This document shows positions 44,380-54,600 of a DNA stretch of 64,000 nucleotides, in pieces (position 1 is the first letter of the stretch; each line of letters opens with the position of its first letter). The DNA lies in NCBI GenBank assembly GCA_965267535.1, contig OZ254082.1:124001-188000 (forward strand). Direction: 5' to 3'. The notes under the pieces were generated by a model. It was not told the DNA's origin. It did not search any database and saw only the letters and a list, made by a program, of their open reading frames with translations. The position numbers were made by a program, and so were the translations under genes. The stretch comes from CAXBNB01 sp965267535 (GTDB lineage Bacteria; Bacteroidota; Bacteroidia; Cytophagales; Cyclobacteriaceae).

Positions 44380-46293
44380 ATGCTTATACAGCCGGGAAAG
44401 CTTCTAGCCGCAATCAACAGCCCTGACGACCTTAAAAAGCTGGATCAGACACAACTGGTACAGGTTTCTCAGGAACTCAGACAATACATAATAGATACTG
44501 TATCGATCTACGGAGGCCATTTTGGTGCCAGCCTTGGAGTTACTGAGCTGACAGTGGCGTTGCATTATGTGTTTAATACACCTATCGACCAGCTCATCTG
44601 GGATGTTGGCCACCAGGCGTACGGCCATAAAATACTGACCGGCCGAAGAGACCTTTTTCATACCAACAGGCGATACAATGGAATATCGGGTTTCCCGAAG
44701 CGAGGCGAAAGTGAGTACGATGCTTTTGGAGTAGGGCACTCATCGACCTCCATCTCTGCGGCTTTGGGAATGGCTGAAGCATCCAGGTATAAAGGAGAAA
44801 AAGACAAACACCATATTGCTGTCATTGGCGATGGTGCTATGACAGCTGGCCTGGCTTTTGAAGCCATGAACCATGCCGGTGTTTCGAATTCCAATCTGCT
44901 AATCGTGCTCAATGACAACTGCATGTCGATCGACCCAAATGTAGGAGCACTGAAAGACTATCTTACGGATATTACTACCTCTAAAACCTACAATAAGTTT
45001 AGAGACGAGGTTTGGAATGTATTGGGTAAAGTGAGCAAGTTTGGTCCCAATGCCAGAGAGATAGTAGCTGGTTTTGAGGCCAGCATCAAGACATTTTTGC
45101 TCAAGCAAAGCAACCTGTTTGAATCGCTCAACCTGCGCTATTTCGGGCCCATAGATGGCCATGATGTAAATCACTTGGTGAGTGTGATGGAAGACCTGAA
45201 AAACATACAGGGGCCAAAGATATTGCACTGTGTAACGGTGAAGGGGAAGGGCTATGCCGAAGCAGAAAAAGATCAGACCAAATGGCACGCTCCGGGCACT
45301 TTTGATAAAGTGACAGGGAAAGTCCATAAAAAAATATACGAAACACCACAGCCTCCCAAGTATCAGGACGTATTTGGACATACGCTGGTAGAGCTGGCTG
45401 AGAAAAATGACAAAATCATGGGCATAACCCCGGCTATGCCTTCCGGGTCGTCGCTCAACATCATGATGAAAGCCATGCCAGACCGTGCGTTTGATGTGGG
45501 AATAGCTGAACAACATGCAGTAACCTTTTCTGCAGGTTTGGCCACTCAGGGGATGGTGCCGTTTTGCAACATCTACAGCACCTTTATGCAGCGTGCCTAT
45601 GATCAGGTAATACACGATGTATGTATTCAGGATTTGCACGTTGTGTTTTGCCTGGACAGAGCCGGGTTTGCCGGAGCTGACGGCCCTACGCACCATGGCA
45701 ACTACGATATAGCCTATATGCGCTGTGTACCCAATATGGTAGTGGCAGCCCCTATGAATGAAAGCGAGCTACGCAATATGATGTACACGGCTCAACTACC
45801 CAGAAAGGGAGCATTTACCATAAGATACCCGAGAGGACAAGGAGTGATGCCCGAGTGGCGCACACCTATGCAAGAGATAGAAGTAGGTAGTGGAAGGGTA
45901 GTGAAAGACGGTAACGACGTGGCGGTGTTGTCTCTTGGCCATGTGGGCAACTATGTAGTAGAGGCTTGCGACACACTGTACGAAGAAGGTATAGATGTAG
46001 CTCATTTTGATATGCGCTTTGCCAAACCTCTGGATGAAAAGCTGCTTCACCGGGTATTTAAAAAATTCAAGTACGTAATCACCCTGGAAGATGGGTGCTT
46101 GCAAGGTGGATTTGGAAGTGCCATTTTGGAGTTTATGGCAGATCATGGCTATTCATCTAAAATTGTCAGATTAGGCATACCGGATAAGGTCGTAGAACAC
46201 GGTACCCAGTTGGAGTTGCACAAGGAGTGTGGTTTTGATCCAGACGGGATTGTTCTTGCAGTAAAAAAACTGCTGGTTACTACAGAAGTATAA
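44380..46293 (+). CDS. dxs: 1-deoxy-D-xylulose-5-phosphate synthase
   Basis: 638 residues from the ATG at 44380 (MLIQPGKLLAAINSPDDLKKL, where homologues start); an in-frame TTG at 44344 adds 12 residues with no family support. The thiamine diphosphate site is VIGDGAMTAGLAFEAMNH to LNDNCMSIDPN. The central DVGIAEQHAVTFSAGLA and DRAGFAGADGPTHHG and the C-terminal transketolase domain complete the family. It condenses pyruvate and glyceraldehyde-3-P, the first step of the MEP pathway shared with ispF at 16567. The alpha/beta hydrolase gene follows by 17 bp. Confidence 0.96.
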   Translation: MLIQPGKLLAAINSPDDLKKLDQTQLVQVSQELRQYIIDTVSIYGGHFGASLGVTELTVALHYVFNTPIDQLIWDVGHQAYGHKILTGRRDLFHTNRRYNGISGFPKRGESEYDAFGVGHSSTSISAALGMAEASRYKGEKDKHHIAVIGDGAMTAGLAFEAMNHAGVSNSNLLIVLNDNCMSIDPNVGALKDYLTDITTSKTYNKFRDEVWNVLGKVSKFGPNAREIVAGFEASIKTFLLKQSNLFESLNLRYFGPIDGHDVNHLVSVMEDLKNIQGPKILHCVTVKGKGYAEAEKDQTKWHAPGTFDKVTGKVHKKIYETPQPPKYQDVFGHTLVELAEKNDKIMGITPAMPSGSSLNIMMKAMPDRAFDVGIAEQHAVTFSAGLATQGMVPFCNIYSTFMQRAYDQVIHDVCIQDLHVVFCLDRAGFAGADGPTHHGNYDIAYMRCVPNMVVAAPMNESELRNMMYTAQLPRKGAFTIRYPRGQGVMPEWRTPMQEIEVGSGRVVKDGNDVAVLSLGHVGNYVVEACDTLYEEGIDVAHFDMRFAKPLDEKLLHRVFKKFKYVITLEDGCLQGGFGSAILEFMADHGYSSKIVRLGIPDKVVEHGTQLELHKECGFDPDGIVLAVKKLLVTTEV

Positions 46294-46310
46294 GCCGATT
46301 TTCACTATTT

Positions 46311-47081
46311 ATGATTCACCATACAGCGTCGGGAGCAGGTAACCCTGTGGTATTGCTACACGGTTTTTGCGAAACGTCTGAGATTTGGAGCGAATGGTCC
46401 AAAAACTTATCACAAACCCATCAAGTTATTGTACCGGACTTACCGGGCTTTGGAGAAAGTCCCCTGCCTCTGGGAGCAACAACCTTGGAAGACATAGCAG
46501 ATCAAATTAGTGCGTTTTTAAGTGATCAAAAGATTGGTAAATGCTTTGTAGCCGGTCATTCTTTGGGAGGCTATGTGGCATTGGCTATGGCTCGTAAATA
46601 CCCAGATCTGTTGACTGGTTTGGGGCTGGTGCATTCTACCACGTTTGCTGATAATGACGAAAAGAAACGCAATAGGGAAAAAGGCATAGAGCATGTAAAT
46701 ACACACGGCATGCAGGCATTTTCTGCCAGCTTTGTGCCGCACTTGTTTTATGCTCAAAACTTACCCAAATTTCGAAAAGAGATCGAAAGCCTGAAAAAGA
46801 TAGCGGCAGATACTCCTGTGGAAACATTTGAAGTGTACAGTAGGGCAATGAAGAACAGGCAGGATAGTATGCACGTGTGGCAGGAGTTTGAAAAACCGGT
46901 ATTTATCATAGCCGGAAAAGAAGACAGTGCAGTGCCGTTTTCCCAGTCTGCTGAGATGATAAAAAATATCCGAAAAGGGAATTCTCTGGTTTTGGATGAG
47001 GCGGCACATATGGGGTTTATTGAGCAAAAAGAAGCATGTCTGACATTTGTGCGTACATTTTTTGATCAATACGGTCTTTGA
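46311..47081 (+). CDS. Alpha/beta-fold hydrolase
   Basis: 256 residues. VVLLHGFCETSEIW is the oxyanion region, and FVAGHSLGGYVALAMA carries the nucleophile Ser. An Asp lies in IIAGKEDSAVPF and a His in LDEAAHMGFIEQ. Substrate unknown; the group includes esterases and MenH-like or epoxide hydrolase-like enzymes. No signal peptide, so it is cytoplasmic. Probably co-transcribed with dxs. Confidence 0.85.
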   Translation: MIHHTASGAGNPVVLLHGFCETSEIWSEWSKNLSQTHQVIVPDLPGFGESPLPLGATTLEDIADQISAFLSDQKIGKCFVAGHSLGGYVALAMARKYPDLLTGLGLVHSTTFADNDEKKRNREKGIEHVNTHGMQAFSASFVPHLFYAQNLPKFRKEIESLKKIAADTPVETFEVYSRAMKNRQDSMHVWQEFEKPVFIIAGKEDSAVPFSQSAEMIKNIRKGNSLVLDEAAHMGFIEQKEACLTFVRTFFDQYGL

Positions 47082-47158
47082 GGTTGGGATAAAAAGGCCC
47101 TGACCTTGCTCGTTTCTGATTTCTGATGTATCTTAATAGAGTCACCATCGGTTTCATG

Positions 47159-48637
47159 ATGCAAAAAACACATTTTGCGAACACAACACTTTACACACAT
47201 CTGGTTATAGCGCTGTGGCTATTGTTGTATCTGGCGGGTTGTAAGCGGGCAGGTCAACCCAATCTGCCGGATAAAAAAAACAAACCTGTTCAGGATTCTA
47301 TAGCACAAATAGACTTACAGCAGATTCGTGAGCGGGGATACATCACAGCCATTATGGATAATAGTTCCACAGGGCTGTTTTTGTACAAGGGACGTCCGAT
47401 GGGTTATGAGTATGAGCTACTTTCCATTTTTGCAGATTCGCTGGGGGTAGAACTCAGGTTTGATATTACCTCCGATTTGGACGAGGCATTTGATAAGCTG
47501 GACCGTGGAGAAGGAGACATTCTGGCCTATAACCTTACGGTGACCAAAGAGCGAAAGCAACGTGTGAAATTCACAAACTATCACCACATCGTACGACAGG
47601 TTCTTGTGCAGCGCAAACCCGACAACTGGCGTCAGATGAAACTGCACGAGATAGAACGCACAATGCTTCGCACTCCCATCGAACTCATAGGCAAAGAGGT
47701 ACATGTGCGAAAAGGCTCAGCCTATGTAGCCCGGCTTCAGCATTTGGCGGAAGAAATCGGTGGAGACATACGTATAGTGATAGATGCTCCGGATGTAGAA
47801 ACAGAAGAGATTATAAAGAAGGTGGCTCAGGGGCAAATAGATTTTACAGTAGCCGACGAAAATGTGGCTCAGGTCAATGCGCGCTACTACCCCAACCTCG
47901 ATATAAAAACACCGATAAGCTTGCCGCAGCAGATAGCCTGGGGGGTTCGGAAAAATGCAGATTCGCTCCATAGTGTGCTCAACGAGTGGATATACACCAT
48001 GAAGAAAAAGCCGGAATACTACACCATTTACGACAAGTATTTTAAAAGCACCCGAACGAGTAGGTCGCGATTAAGGAGCGATTATTTCTCGATAGATAGC
48101 AATACCATTTCGCCTTATGATAGCCTGATAAAAGCAGCAGCTCGCAAAATAGGCTGGGATTGGAAATTACTTGCTGCCCAAATTTCACGAGAATCAAAAT
48201 TTGACCCGGATGCAGTATCCTGGGCGGGAGCCATTGGCTTGATGCAGGTATTGCCTCGAAACGGAGAAGAGTACGGGGCAAAAGACCTGACCAATCCCGT
48301 GCAAAACATTCATGCCGGTATCAAGCATATTCAATGGTTGCAGGGAGTATGGCGTGATGTTATTCCGGACAGTGTAGAGCGGCAGAAGTTTATCCTTGCA
48401 TCGTACAACGTAGGTCAGGGGCATGTGCAGGATGCCTTGAGGCTGACAAAAAAATACGGGGCTGACACTACCCGGTGGAACGATAACGTATCGAAATACC
48501 TGCTACTCAAATCAAAACCTAAATACTACAACGACGAAGTGGTGCAGTTTGGGTATTGCCGGTGCACAGAACCGGTGACCTATGTTGAAGAAATATTGAA
48601 GCTGTACGAATACTACCTGCAACTGGCTCCTGCATAG
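47159..48637 (+). CDS. MltF-like lytic transglycosylase lipoprotein with solute-binding domain
   Basis: 492 residues from the ATG at 47159; alternatives at 47126 and 47156 add N-terminal residues without changing the lipobox (LYLAGC). The N-terminal half is a family-3 solute-binding domain (GYITAIMDNSSTGLFLYKGRPMGYEYELL, DILAYNLTVTKERK). The C-terminal half is a lytic transglycosylase domain with catalytic Glu in AAQISRESKFDPDAVSWAGAIGLMQVLP. This is the MltF architecture, which cleaves peptidoglycan under control of a ligand-binding module. It is likely outer-membrane anchored. Confidence 0.92.
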   Translation: MQKTHFANTTLYTHLVIALWLLLYLAGCKRAGQPNLPDKKNKPVQDSIAQIDLQQIRERGYITAIMDNSSTGLFLYKGRPMGYEYELLSIFADSLGVELRFDITSDLDEAFDKLDRGEGDILAYNLTVTKERKQRVKFTNYHHIVRQVLVQRKPDNWRQMKLHEIERTMLRTPIELIGKEVHVRKGSAYVARLQHLAEEIGGDIRIVIDAPDVETEEIIKKVAQGQIDFTVADENVAQVNARYYPNLDIKTPISLPQQIAWGVRKNADSLHSVLNEWIYTMKKKPEYYTIYDKYFKSTRTSRSRLRSDYFSIDSNTISPYDSLIKAAARKIGWDWKLLAAQISRESKFDPDAVSWAGAIGLMQVLPRNGEEYGAKDLTNPVQNIHAGIKHIQWLQGVWRDVIPDSVERQKFILASYNVGQGHVQDALRLTKKYGADTTRWNDNVSKYLLLKSKPKYYNDEVVQFGYCRCTEPVTYVEEILKLYEYYLQLAPA

Positions 48638-48715
48638 GTATAATAAATACAATTGCTTATTTTTGATTGGCAATCAGCTATGGGAACTCTAATTTCTCTA
48701 AAGCCAACTTATTTA

Positions 48716-50704
48716 ATGAAGATTTTTTTTTACGCTGTTGTTGTGTTGTTTTTACTGTCTAATAATACAATAACAGCACAGGATTTTACGGCTAAACTCC
48801 GAAAGGCAGAAAGCATTAGAGACTCTAGCCCTCAGGAAAGCTCCAGGCTTCTACATGAAATCTTGCAGGCAGACAGCCTGAAAGTGCCTTTACTTGATAG
48901 GGCTAAAGCTTTACAGCTCCTAGCCTTATCAGAAATGTACAATAACCAATTTGCTAAAGCCAAAGCATATTTTAGAAGATCAGAAGTATTGCTTGATTAT
49001 GCCTCACCATCGGATGAGATTAAAAACATGCGGGCTTCACTTTTTATGGATATAGGTAGAAGTTTTACCTGGCAGGCCAAGTATGATTCAGCACTCTACA
49101 ATATTTTATTAGCAAAGGAACTTTATGGGGAGACGGGTGATAAAAAGGGCCTTGCGGTTACTTTAAATGCCATAGCCATAATTTATGGTCAATTCAATGA
49201 GGATTATGCGGCTGCATTGAAGGCTTTTCAGGAGGCTTTGTATATAAATAAGCAATTGAATGATAGCCTTTCTATGGCTAAAGTCATGCAAAACATTGGT
49301 CAGGTTTATGAACTTACCGGGCAATTGGATTCAGCTTTGTATTATTTGCAGGTATCGAATTCATTGAGTCGAAAATTTAAGGATTTCAGAAGTTTGGCCA
49401 TTGGAAGTAATATTCTGGGAGCAGTCTTTTTTGCTCGGGATGAGCTCGACTCTTCAGAATTCTATTATAGGCAGGCTATTAACCTTGACGTTCAAAATCA
49501 GGATTCAGTGGGTCTGGTGTTAGATTATCATATGTTGTCCCTTACTCTCATTAAAAAGAAGAAATATAGTGAGGCTCTGCATTATTCATTGAGTGCGTTC
49601 AGGAATGCAAAAGACTTAGGAGTCAAATATGAAACTGCTGATAACATATCCCAGATTTATGAACAAACACATAATTATAAAAAAGCCCTGGAGTTTCATC
49701 AAGAGTACAAAAAACTTGAGGATTCCTTGCGAAGTGTCGATCAGAGGGAAATTATAAGCGAACTACAAGCTAAATATGATACAGAAAAAAAAGAACAACA
49801 GATAGCCTTGCTGGATCAGAAAAATAAGTTAGCCAGTGCGCAGCTGGCTACCGCCGAAAAAGAAAAGTGGTATTACTTACTCATCTCCTTGTTGATTTTG
49901 GTGGCAGCAGTGGCTATATTTTTCTTTTATCGCCAAAGTAAAAAAAGCCAACGATTGCTGGCAGAAAAAAACAAGCAGTTGTCTCAACTCAATGCTACCA
50001 AAGACCGGCTCTTTGGTGTTGTGGCACACGATTTAAAAAATCCCCTTTCGGCTTTTAGTAGCATTACCCAGTCGCTGATAGACAATCATGCGCATATCAG
50101 TGAGGCAGATTTAAAATACTTTTTGGAGAGGCTTTTTAAATCTTCACGAGAACTCAACGGGCTATTACAAAACCTGCTAGAATGGTCTATGTCGCAATCG
50201 GGAGAGCTCTCATTTGACCCTCAACAGGTAAGTGTGAAAAAAGCAGTAGCAGAAGCATTGCAGCCTCAGCAGCTCAGTGCAGATATAAAGCACCTGACGG
50301 TAGAAGTAGACATAGAGGATAATACAGGCGTATATGCCGATCCCAGGATGATTGTTACGGTACTTAGAAATTTACTATCCAATGCGATCAAGTTTACTCC
50401 GGAGCGAGGCACAGTTAAGGTATCGGTTTCCAGTATGCAAGAAAAGGCAGCTATTACCGTAGCTGATACAGGCATTGGTATGGAAGCCCGGCATGTTGAG
50501 AGCCTTTTTCACTATGGTACAGACTATAGGAAAATAGGTGAGAGTACCGAAAAGGGAACCGGTCTGGGGTTGGTGCTTTGCAAAGAGCTGATAGGCAGGC
50601 AGGGAGGAGATATTTCCGTGTGTAGTACTCCGGGTCAGGGCAGTAGCTTTACGATTACCCTTCCTAAAGCAAAGCTGCCGGACTCAATACCTGTAGCGGT
50701 GTAA
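48716..50704 (+). CDS. TPR sensor histidine kinase
   Basis: 662 residues from the ATG at 48716, giving a signal peptide (KIFFYAVVVLFLLSNNTITAQ). About seven tetratricopeptide repeats follow in the periplasm (GLAVTLNAIAIIYGQFNEDYAAALKAFQEAL). A coiled coil and one membrane helix (YYLLISLLILVAAVAIFFFY) lead to the HisKA domain, with phospho-acceptor His in GVVAHDLKNPLSAF, and the HATPase domain (NLLSNAIKFTP, ADTGIGM, GTGLGLVLCKELI). The response regulator encoded 77 bp downstream is its likely partner. Together with the adhesin after it, it may control surface functions, but that is inference. Confidence 0.92.
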   Translation: MKIFFYAVVVLFLLSNNTITAQDFTAKLRKAESIRDSSPQESSRLLHEILQADSLKVPLLDRAKALQLLALSEMYNNQFAKAKAYFRRSEVLLDYASPSDEIKNMRASLFMDIGRSFTWQAKYDSALYNILLAKELYGETGDKKGLAVTLNAIAIIYGQFNEDYAAALKAFQEALYINKQLNDSLSMAKVMQNIGQVYELTGQLDSALYYLQVSNSLSRKFKDFRSLAIGSNILGAVFFARDELDSSEFYYRQAINLDVQNQDSVGLVLDYHMLSLTLIKKKKYSEALHYSLSAFRNAKDLGVKYETADNISQIYEQTHNYKKALEFHQEYKKLEDSLRSVDQREIISELQAKYDTEKKEQQIALLDQKNKLASAQLATAEKEKWYYLLISLLILVAAVAIFFFYRQSKKSQRLLAEKNKQLSQLNATKDRLFGVVAHDLKNPLSAFSSITQSLIDNHAHISEADLKYFLERLFKSSRELNGLLQNLLEWSMSQSGELSFDPQQVSVKKAVAEALQPQQLSADIKHLTVEVDIEDNTGVYADPRMIVTVLRNLLSNAIKFTPERGTVKVSVSSMQEKAAITVADTGIGMEARHVESLFHYGTDYRKIGESTEKGTGLGLVLCKELIGRQGGDISVCSTPGQGSSFTITLPKAKLPDSIPVAV

Positions 50705-50781
50705 AATACAGGAATTTTCCGGAGAATATTTGGGGTTAACCCTGATTGAATCTTTGATTGGCGCAGCGTTATATTGCGACT

Positions 50782-51438
50782 ATGAATGAGAAAAAGATGA
50801 TAAAAATAGGACTGGTAGACGATCATGAAATCGTAAGAGACGGTATCAGGGCGTTGTTAATGGGCAACCCTGAAATTCAGTTGGTAGAAAGCTTTCCCAA
50901 CGCCAAAGCGTTTTTGACCTACTTAAAAGAAAACCCCTCCTTCTTCGATGTGTTGATACTTGACATCTCACTTCCCAACATATCGGGTATAGAGCTCACC
51001 CGGCAGCTGATGAAAGATGACCCAAAGATCAAGATTTTGATGCTTTCTGCCAATACCGGTAAAGTGCATATAGAAAGTGCATTTAAAGCAGGAGCCCGCG
51101 GGTTTTTGCCCAAAGACTGCTCGCGGGATGAACTGACCCTGGCTATTACGCAGATTTTTTACAAAAATTTATACATCGGTAAAAACCTGGAGCAGGTAGT
51201 GCTCGAAAACTACATCAACAGGTTGCACTATTCGGAGCAGGAGGAGTTGACCTCCAGAGAAGTAGAGATTCTGACAGGATTTGCCAACGGACTCACCTAC
51301 AACGAAATAGCCGATGAGCTGAATATCTCTAAGAAAACCATTGAATCGCATAAGAAAAATATATTTGAAAAGCTGCATTTTAAAACCAATGCTGATTTGA
51401 TCAAATATGCGATCAAAAACCACATCATAGAGCTTTAA
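50782..51438 (+). CDS. NarL/LuxR-family response regulator
   Basis: 218 residues from the ATG at 50782; a TTG at 50758 is an unlikely longer start. The receiver domain has KIGLVDDHEIVRDGI (acidic pair), DVLILDISLPNISGIEL (phospho-Asp), MLSAN (Thr/Ser) and GFLPKDCSRDEL (Lys). The C-terminal LuxR-type HTH is ELTSREVEILTGFANGLTYNEIADELNISKKTIESHKKNIFEKL. It pairs with the upstream TPR kinase and binds unknown targets. Confidence 0.94.
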   Translation: MNEKKMIKIGLVDDHEIVRDGIRALLMGNPEIQLVESFPNAKAFLTYLKENPSFFDVLILDISLPNISGIELTRQLMKDDPKIKILMLSANTGKVHIESAFKAGARGFLPKDCSRDELTLAITQIFYKNLYIGKNLEQVVLENYINRLHYSEQEELTSREVEILTGFANGLTYNEIADELNISKKTIESHKKNIFEKLHFKTNADLIKYAIKNHIIEL

Positions 51439-51524
51439 ACTCTTCATACAATCACCTCTTTTTCTGATATTTTTCTTCTTTTTTACCTACTAAAAAAGCA
51501 GGATTATTCATCTCAATAGTGTTT

Positions 51525-51562
51525 TAGGGATTTTCCATGAGTAAAATCAGGAAAATTCCCTA
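51525..51562. promoter_or_regulatory. Long inverted repeat upstream of the giant adhesin
   Basis: TAGGGATTTTCC (51525-51536) and GGAAAATTCCCTA (51550-51562) pair along 12 bp with one bulged base around a 13-nt loop. It lies 86 bp before the adhesin ATG and 87 bp after the response-regulator stop. It lacks a U-run, so it is more likely an operator or leader structure than a terminator. Confidence 0.55.
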
Positions 51563-51647
51563 TGGCATGGCGTAAAGGAATCAACTTATTTAGTGCAATA
51601 AAATCTACAAAAATTGCAAAAATAGATTCAATAAAATATCACAAGCC

Positions 51648-54600
51648 ATGTTACAAGCCTTACTAAACAAATTTTCATTACTCACAGCCGTTACGATTAT
51701 GCTCATACGGCTGGCGAGCGCTCAGTCTATCTCTTACAAGGCGTCCTACGACTTTTCGGCAGGAGCTACTTTTTCCACTAATCAAAGCGTAGCTACAGAA
51801 GAAACTTTCCCTACAGATCTTTATTTCTCTCCGGACGGCATGAAGGTCTTTATTATCGGCCGGGATGCAGGTGAGATCAACCAGTATACATTGGCCTCTG
51901 CTTATGACATAAGCGGAGGGTTAACCCACAACGGCAGCCACATCATATCTACTGAGGAGTCTACTCCCTACTCCCTTACATTCAGCAACGACGGTTTTAC
52001 CTGCTATATTTTGGGGTCAGCTACGGATAGGGTGTATCAATACGGCCTGTCAGTGGCTTTCGATATTACCTCTACGGTGACCTTACAGGGCAGTTATTAT
52101 GTAGGCCTTGGCAACCCCAACTCTCTGGCTTTCAACGATGATGGAACCCGTTTTTATGTAGGTACCACATCGGGTCATCAGATTTACCAATACAACCTGT
52201 CAAACGCATTTGATGTGACCAGTGGTATAATTACCGCTGCGGGTTCTTCAGATGCACTGTATTACAGTGTATATGATTTTGAGTTTGCCAACGATGGGTA
52301 CGAAATATTTGTGTTAAATACTACGGATGGAGTGCAGCACTTTGAGCTGGCTCAACCCTATGATGTTTCGTCTGGCTTTACAGAAATAGGCGAAGTTTAC
52401 TCTGTGTCTTTGGAGGAAAGCAACAGCTACGGCTTGGCCCTGCACCCAGAAGGCAATAGGTTTTTTATTACAGGATCTTTTGGTGACGACATCAACCAGT
52501 TTGATTTGAATGCCCCGGCTTATGCAGAAACAATAGCCAACAACGGATCGTTGGCCGGAGCATACAATACCTTTAGCTTAACCGGCGAAACCTTTGCCAA
52601 TCCGGGCGCCACTTTGGTGTTTAATACAGATTACCAAATTTCGAATTTGCCTGCAGGGCTAACTCCCGTCATAGAGACATCAGCAAACGGCAGGTCGGCT
52701 CTTTTGTATTTTGAAGGCAGTGCAACCTCTCACCAAAACGTAAACGATGTAGCCAGCCTGAATTTTACTTTTAGCAATTCTGCTTTTGCCGGAGGCAATG
52801 CAGCGGCAGTGTCGGGAGCAGTGAGTGCAAGCTCCGGTATTTCGATCGATTTTAGAAACAACAGCACTCCCATAGTGGCTTACGGTACACTGCCCGCCAT
52901 TTCAGGTGCATCATACAACGAAACGGTGTTTAGTGTCGCTTCAGAGGATATATCACCCGAAGACATAGCATTTAACCCTACTGGGAGCAAGGTGTTTGTC
53001 ATTGGTTCAAACTCTGATGCCGTGTTTGAATACAACCTCTCAACTCCTTTCGACCTGAGCGCAGGTGTGACGTACAGCGGCAATAGTCATTCGGTTTCTA
53101 CCGAAGAGAGTATTCCAACCGGCGTTACTTTTAGCCGCGATGGGTTTACGATGTTTATATCGGGCAGAGGCAGTAATGAAATTAATCAATATAGCCTCAC
53201 AGCGGCATTTGACCTGTCGAGTACTATTGCACACGAAGGAAGCTTAGATATATCTGCGCATACTACCAATTTGCACGGTCTTGCATTGAGCCCCGATGGA
53301 AAAACACTTCTGGCTTGCGGAAACGACATTTACCAGTTTAACCTCACCAATGCTTTTGACATTACATCAGGGGTGTCTTACGAAACCATGTTTGATCAAA
53401 CGACCACACTTACCGGAATAGAATTTGGGCCGGATGGTACACAGCTACTTTATATCAATAGCAGTAGGGTGTTTGGCATCTACGACCTTTCTATTCCTTT
53501 CAGTATAGAGGGTGACGTAACGGGAGCTTCTGTATTTGTTGTGACCAGTCAGGATGGGGGGCCCAGGGGGATTAGCTATAGCGCAGACAAGAGCAAGTTG
53601 TTTATGGTAGGTACCAGCAACCGCAATATCTATCAATACGGAATTACTCCAAAAAGATTTGAGGAGTCGTTTAATGACAATGGTACAATGCAGGGCACTA
53701 TTACCCTTCGTGTGATAGACGACCAGTTCAACTCTGCCGGAGCAACACTGAGCCAGGGTATAGATTATACTATTTCCGGTCTTCCTTCAGGATTATCTTC
53801 AGAATTGAATGTGGCGGAAAACGGTGTAACAGCAGAGCTGATACTAACGGGTGCAGCAGTGAATAATGACATAGCGGATAATGTTTCCAACCTGCAGTTT
53901 ACATTCAATAATTCTGCATTTGTCAACAGCGATGCATCGCAGGTGATTAATGCGCAGGGAGCAAATAGCTATATTCCGGTAGCGTTCAAAGAGCTAAATG
54001 GGCAAATCTATGGTTCAGATGCCTATCAGCTAGCCGGGCTTACCTTCGACAACAGCCCTGTGTCTGTGGCTACTCAAACGAATACCCCTTATGGTCTTAC
54101 GTTTAATGACGATGGTACCAAAATGTTTGTTTTAGGAGGCTCTGAAGGCACTATTAACCAGTACGCACTTAGCATCGCATATGATGTATCAACTGCTACT
54201 GTGGAGGGATCTCCGCTGGATGTTTCGGTAGATGAAAACCAGCCAACAAACTTAGCCTTCAACAATGACGGTACGCGTATGTATTTGATCGGAAGGGGGA
54301 AAGATAAGCTTCACCAATATAGTCTGGGTACTCCGTTCGACATTAACGGTACGATTACACATGAAGGAAGTGTGGCTTTTACAGATGGAATAGGTGTCAC
54401 TTTTAGCTCAGAAGGGTCCAGAATGTTTCTTACCAAGGCGTCTGTTATTTATCAATATGCACTCAACACCCCGTTTGACATTAGAGGGGGGGTAAGTCAG
54501 GTAGCAAATACTTCTACAGGAGCTTCAAACTCATATAGCCCCACTTTTTCACCTAACGGAAAAGAGCTGTTTGTGGTGAGTAGTTCAAACAGAAGAATAT

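Noticed and set aside
44899..45696. 265-codon antisense ORF inside dxs
   Set aside because: Opposite strand of highly conserved Dxs motifs; a shadow frame.
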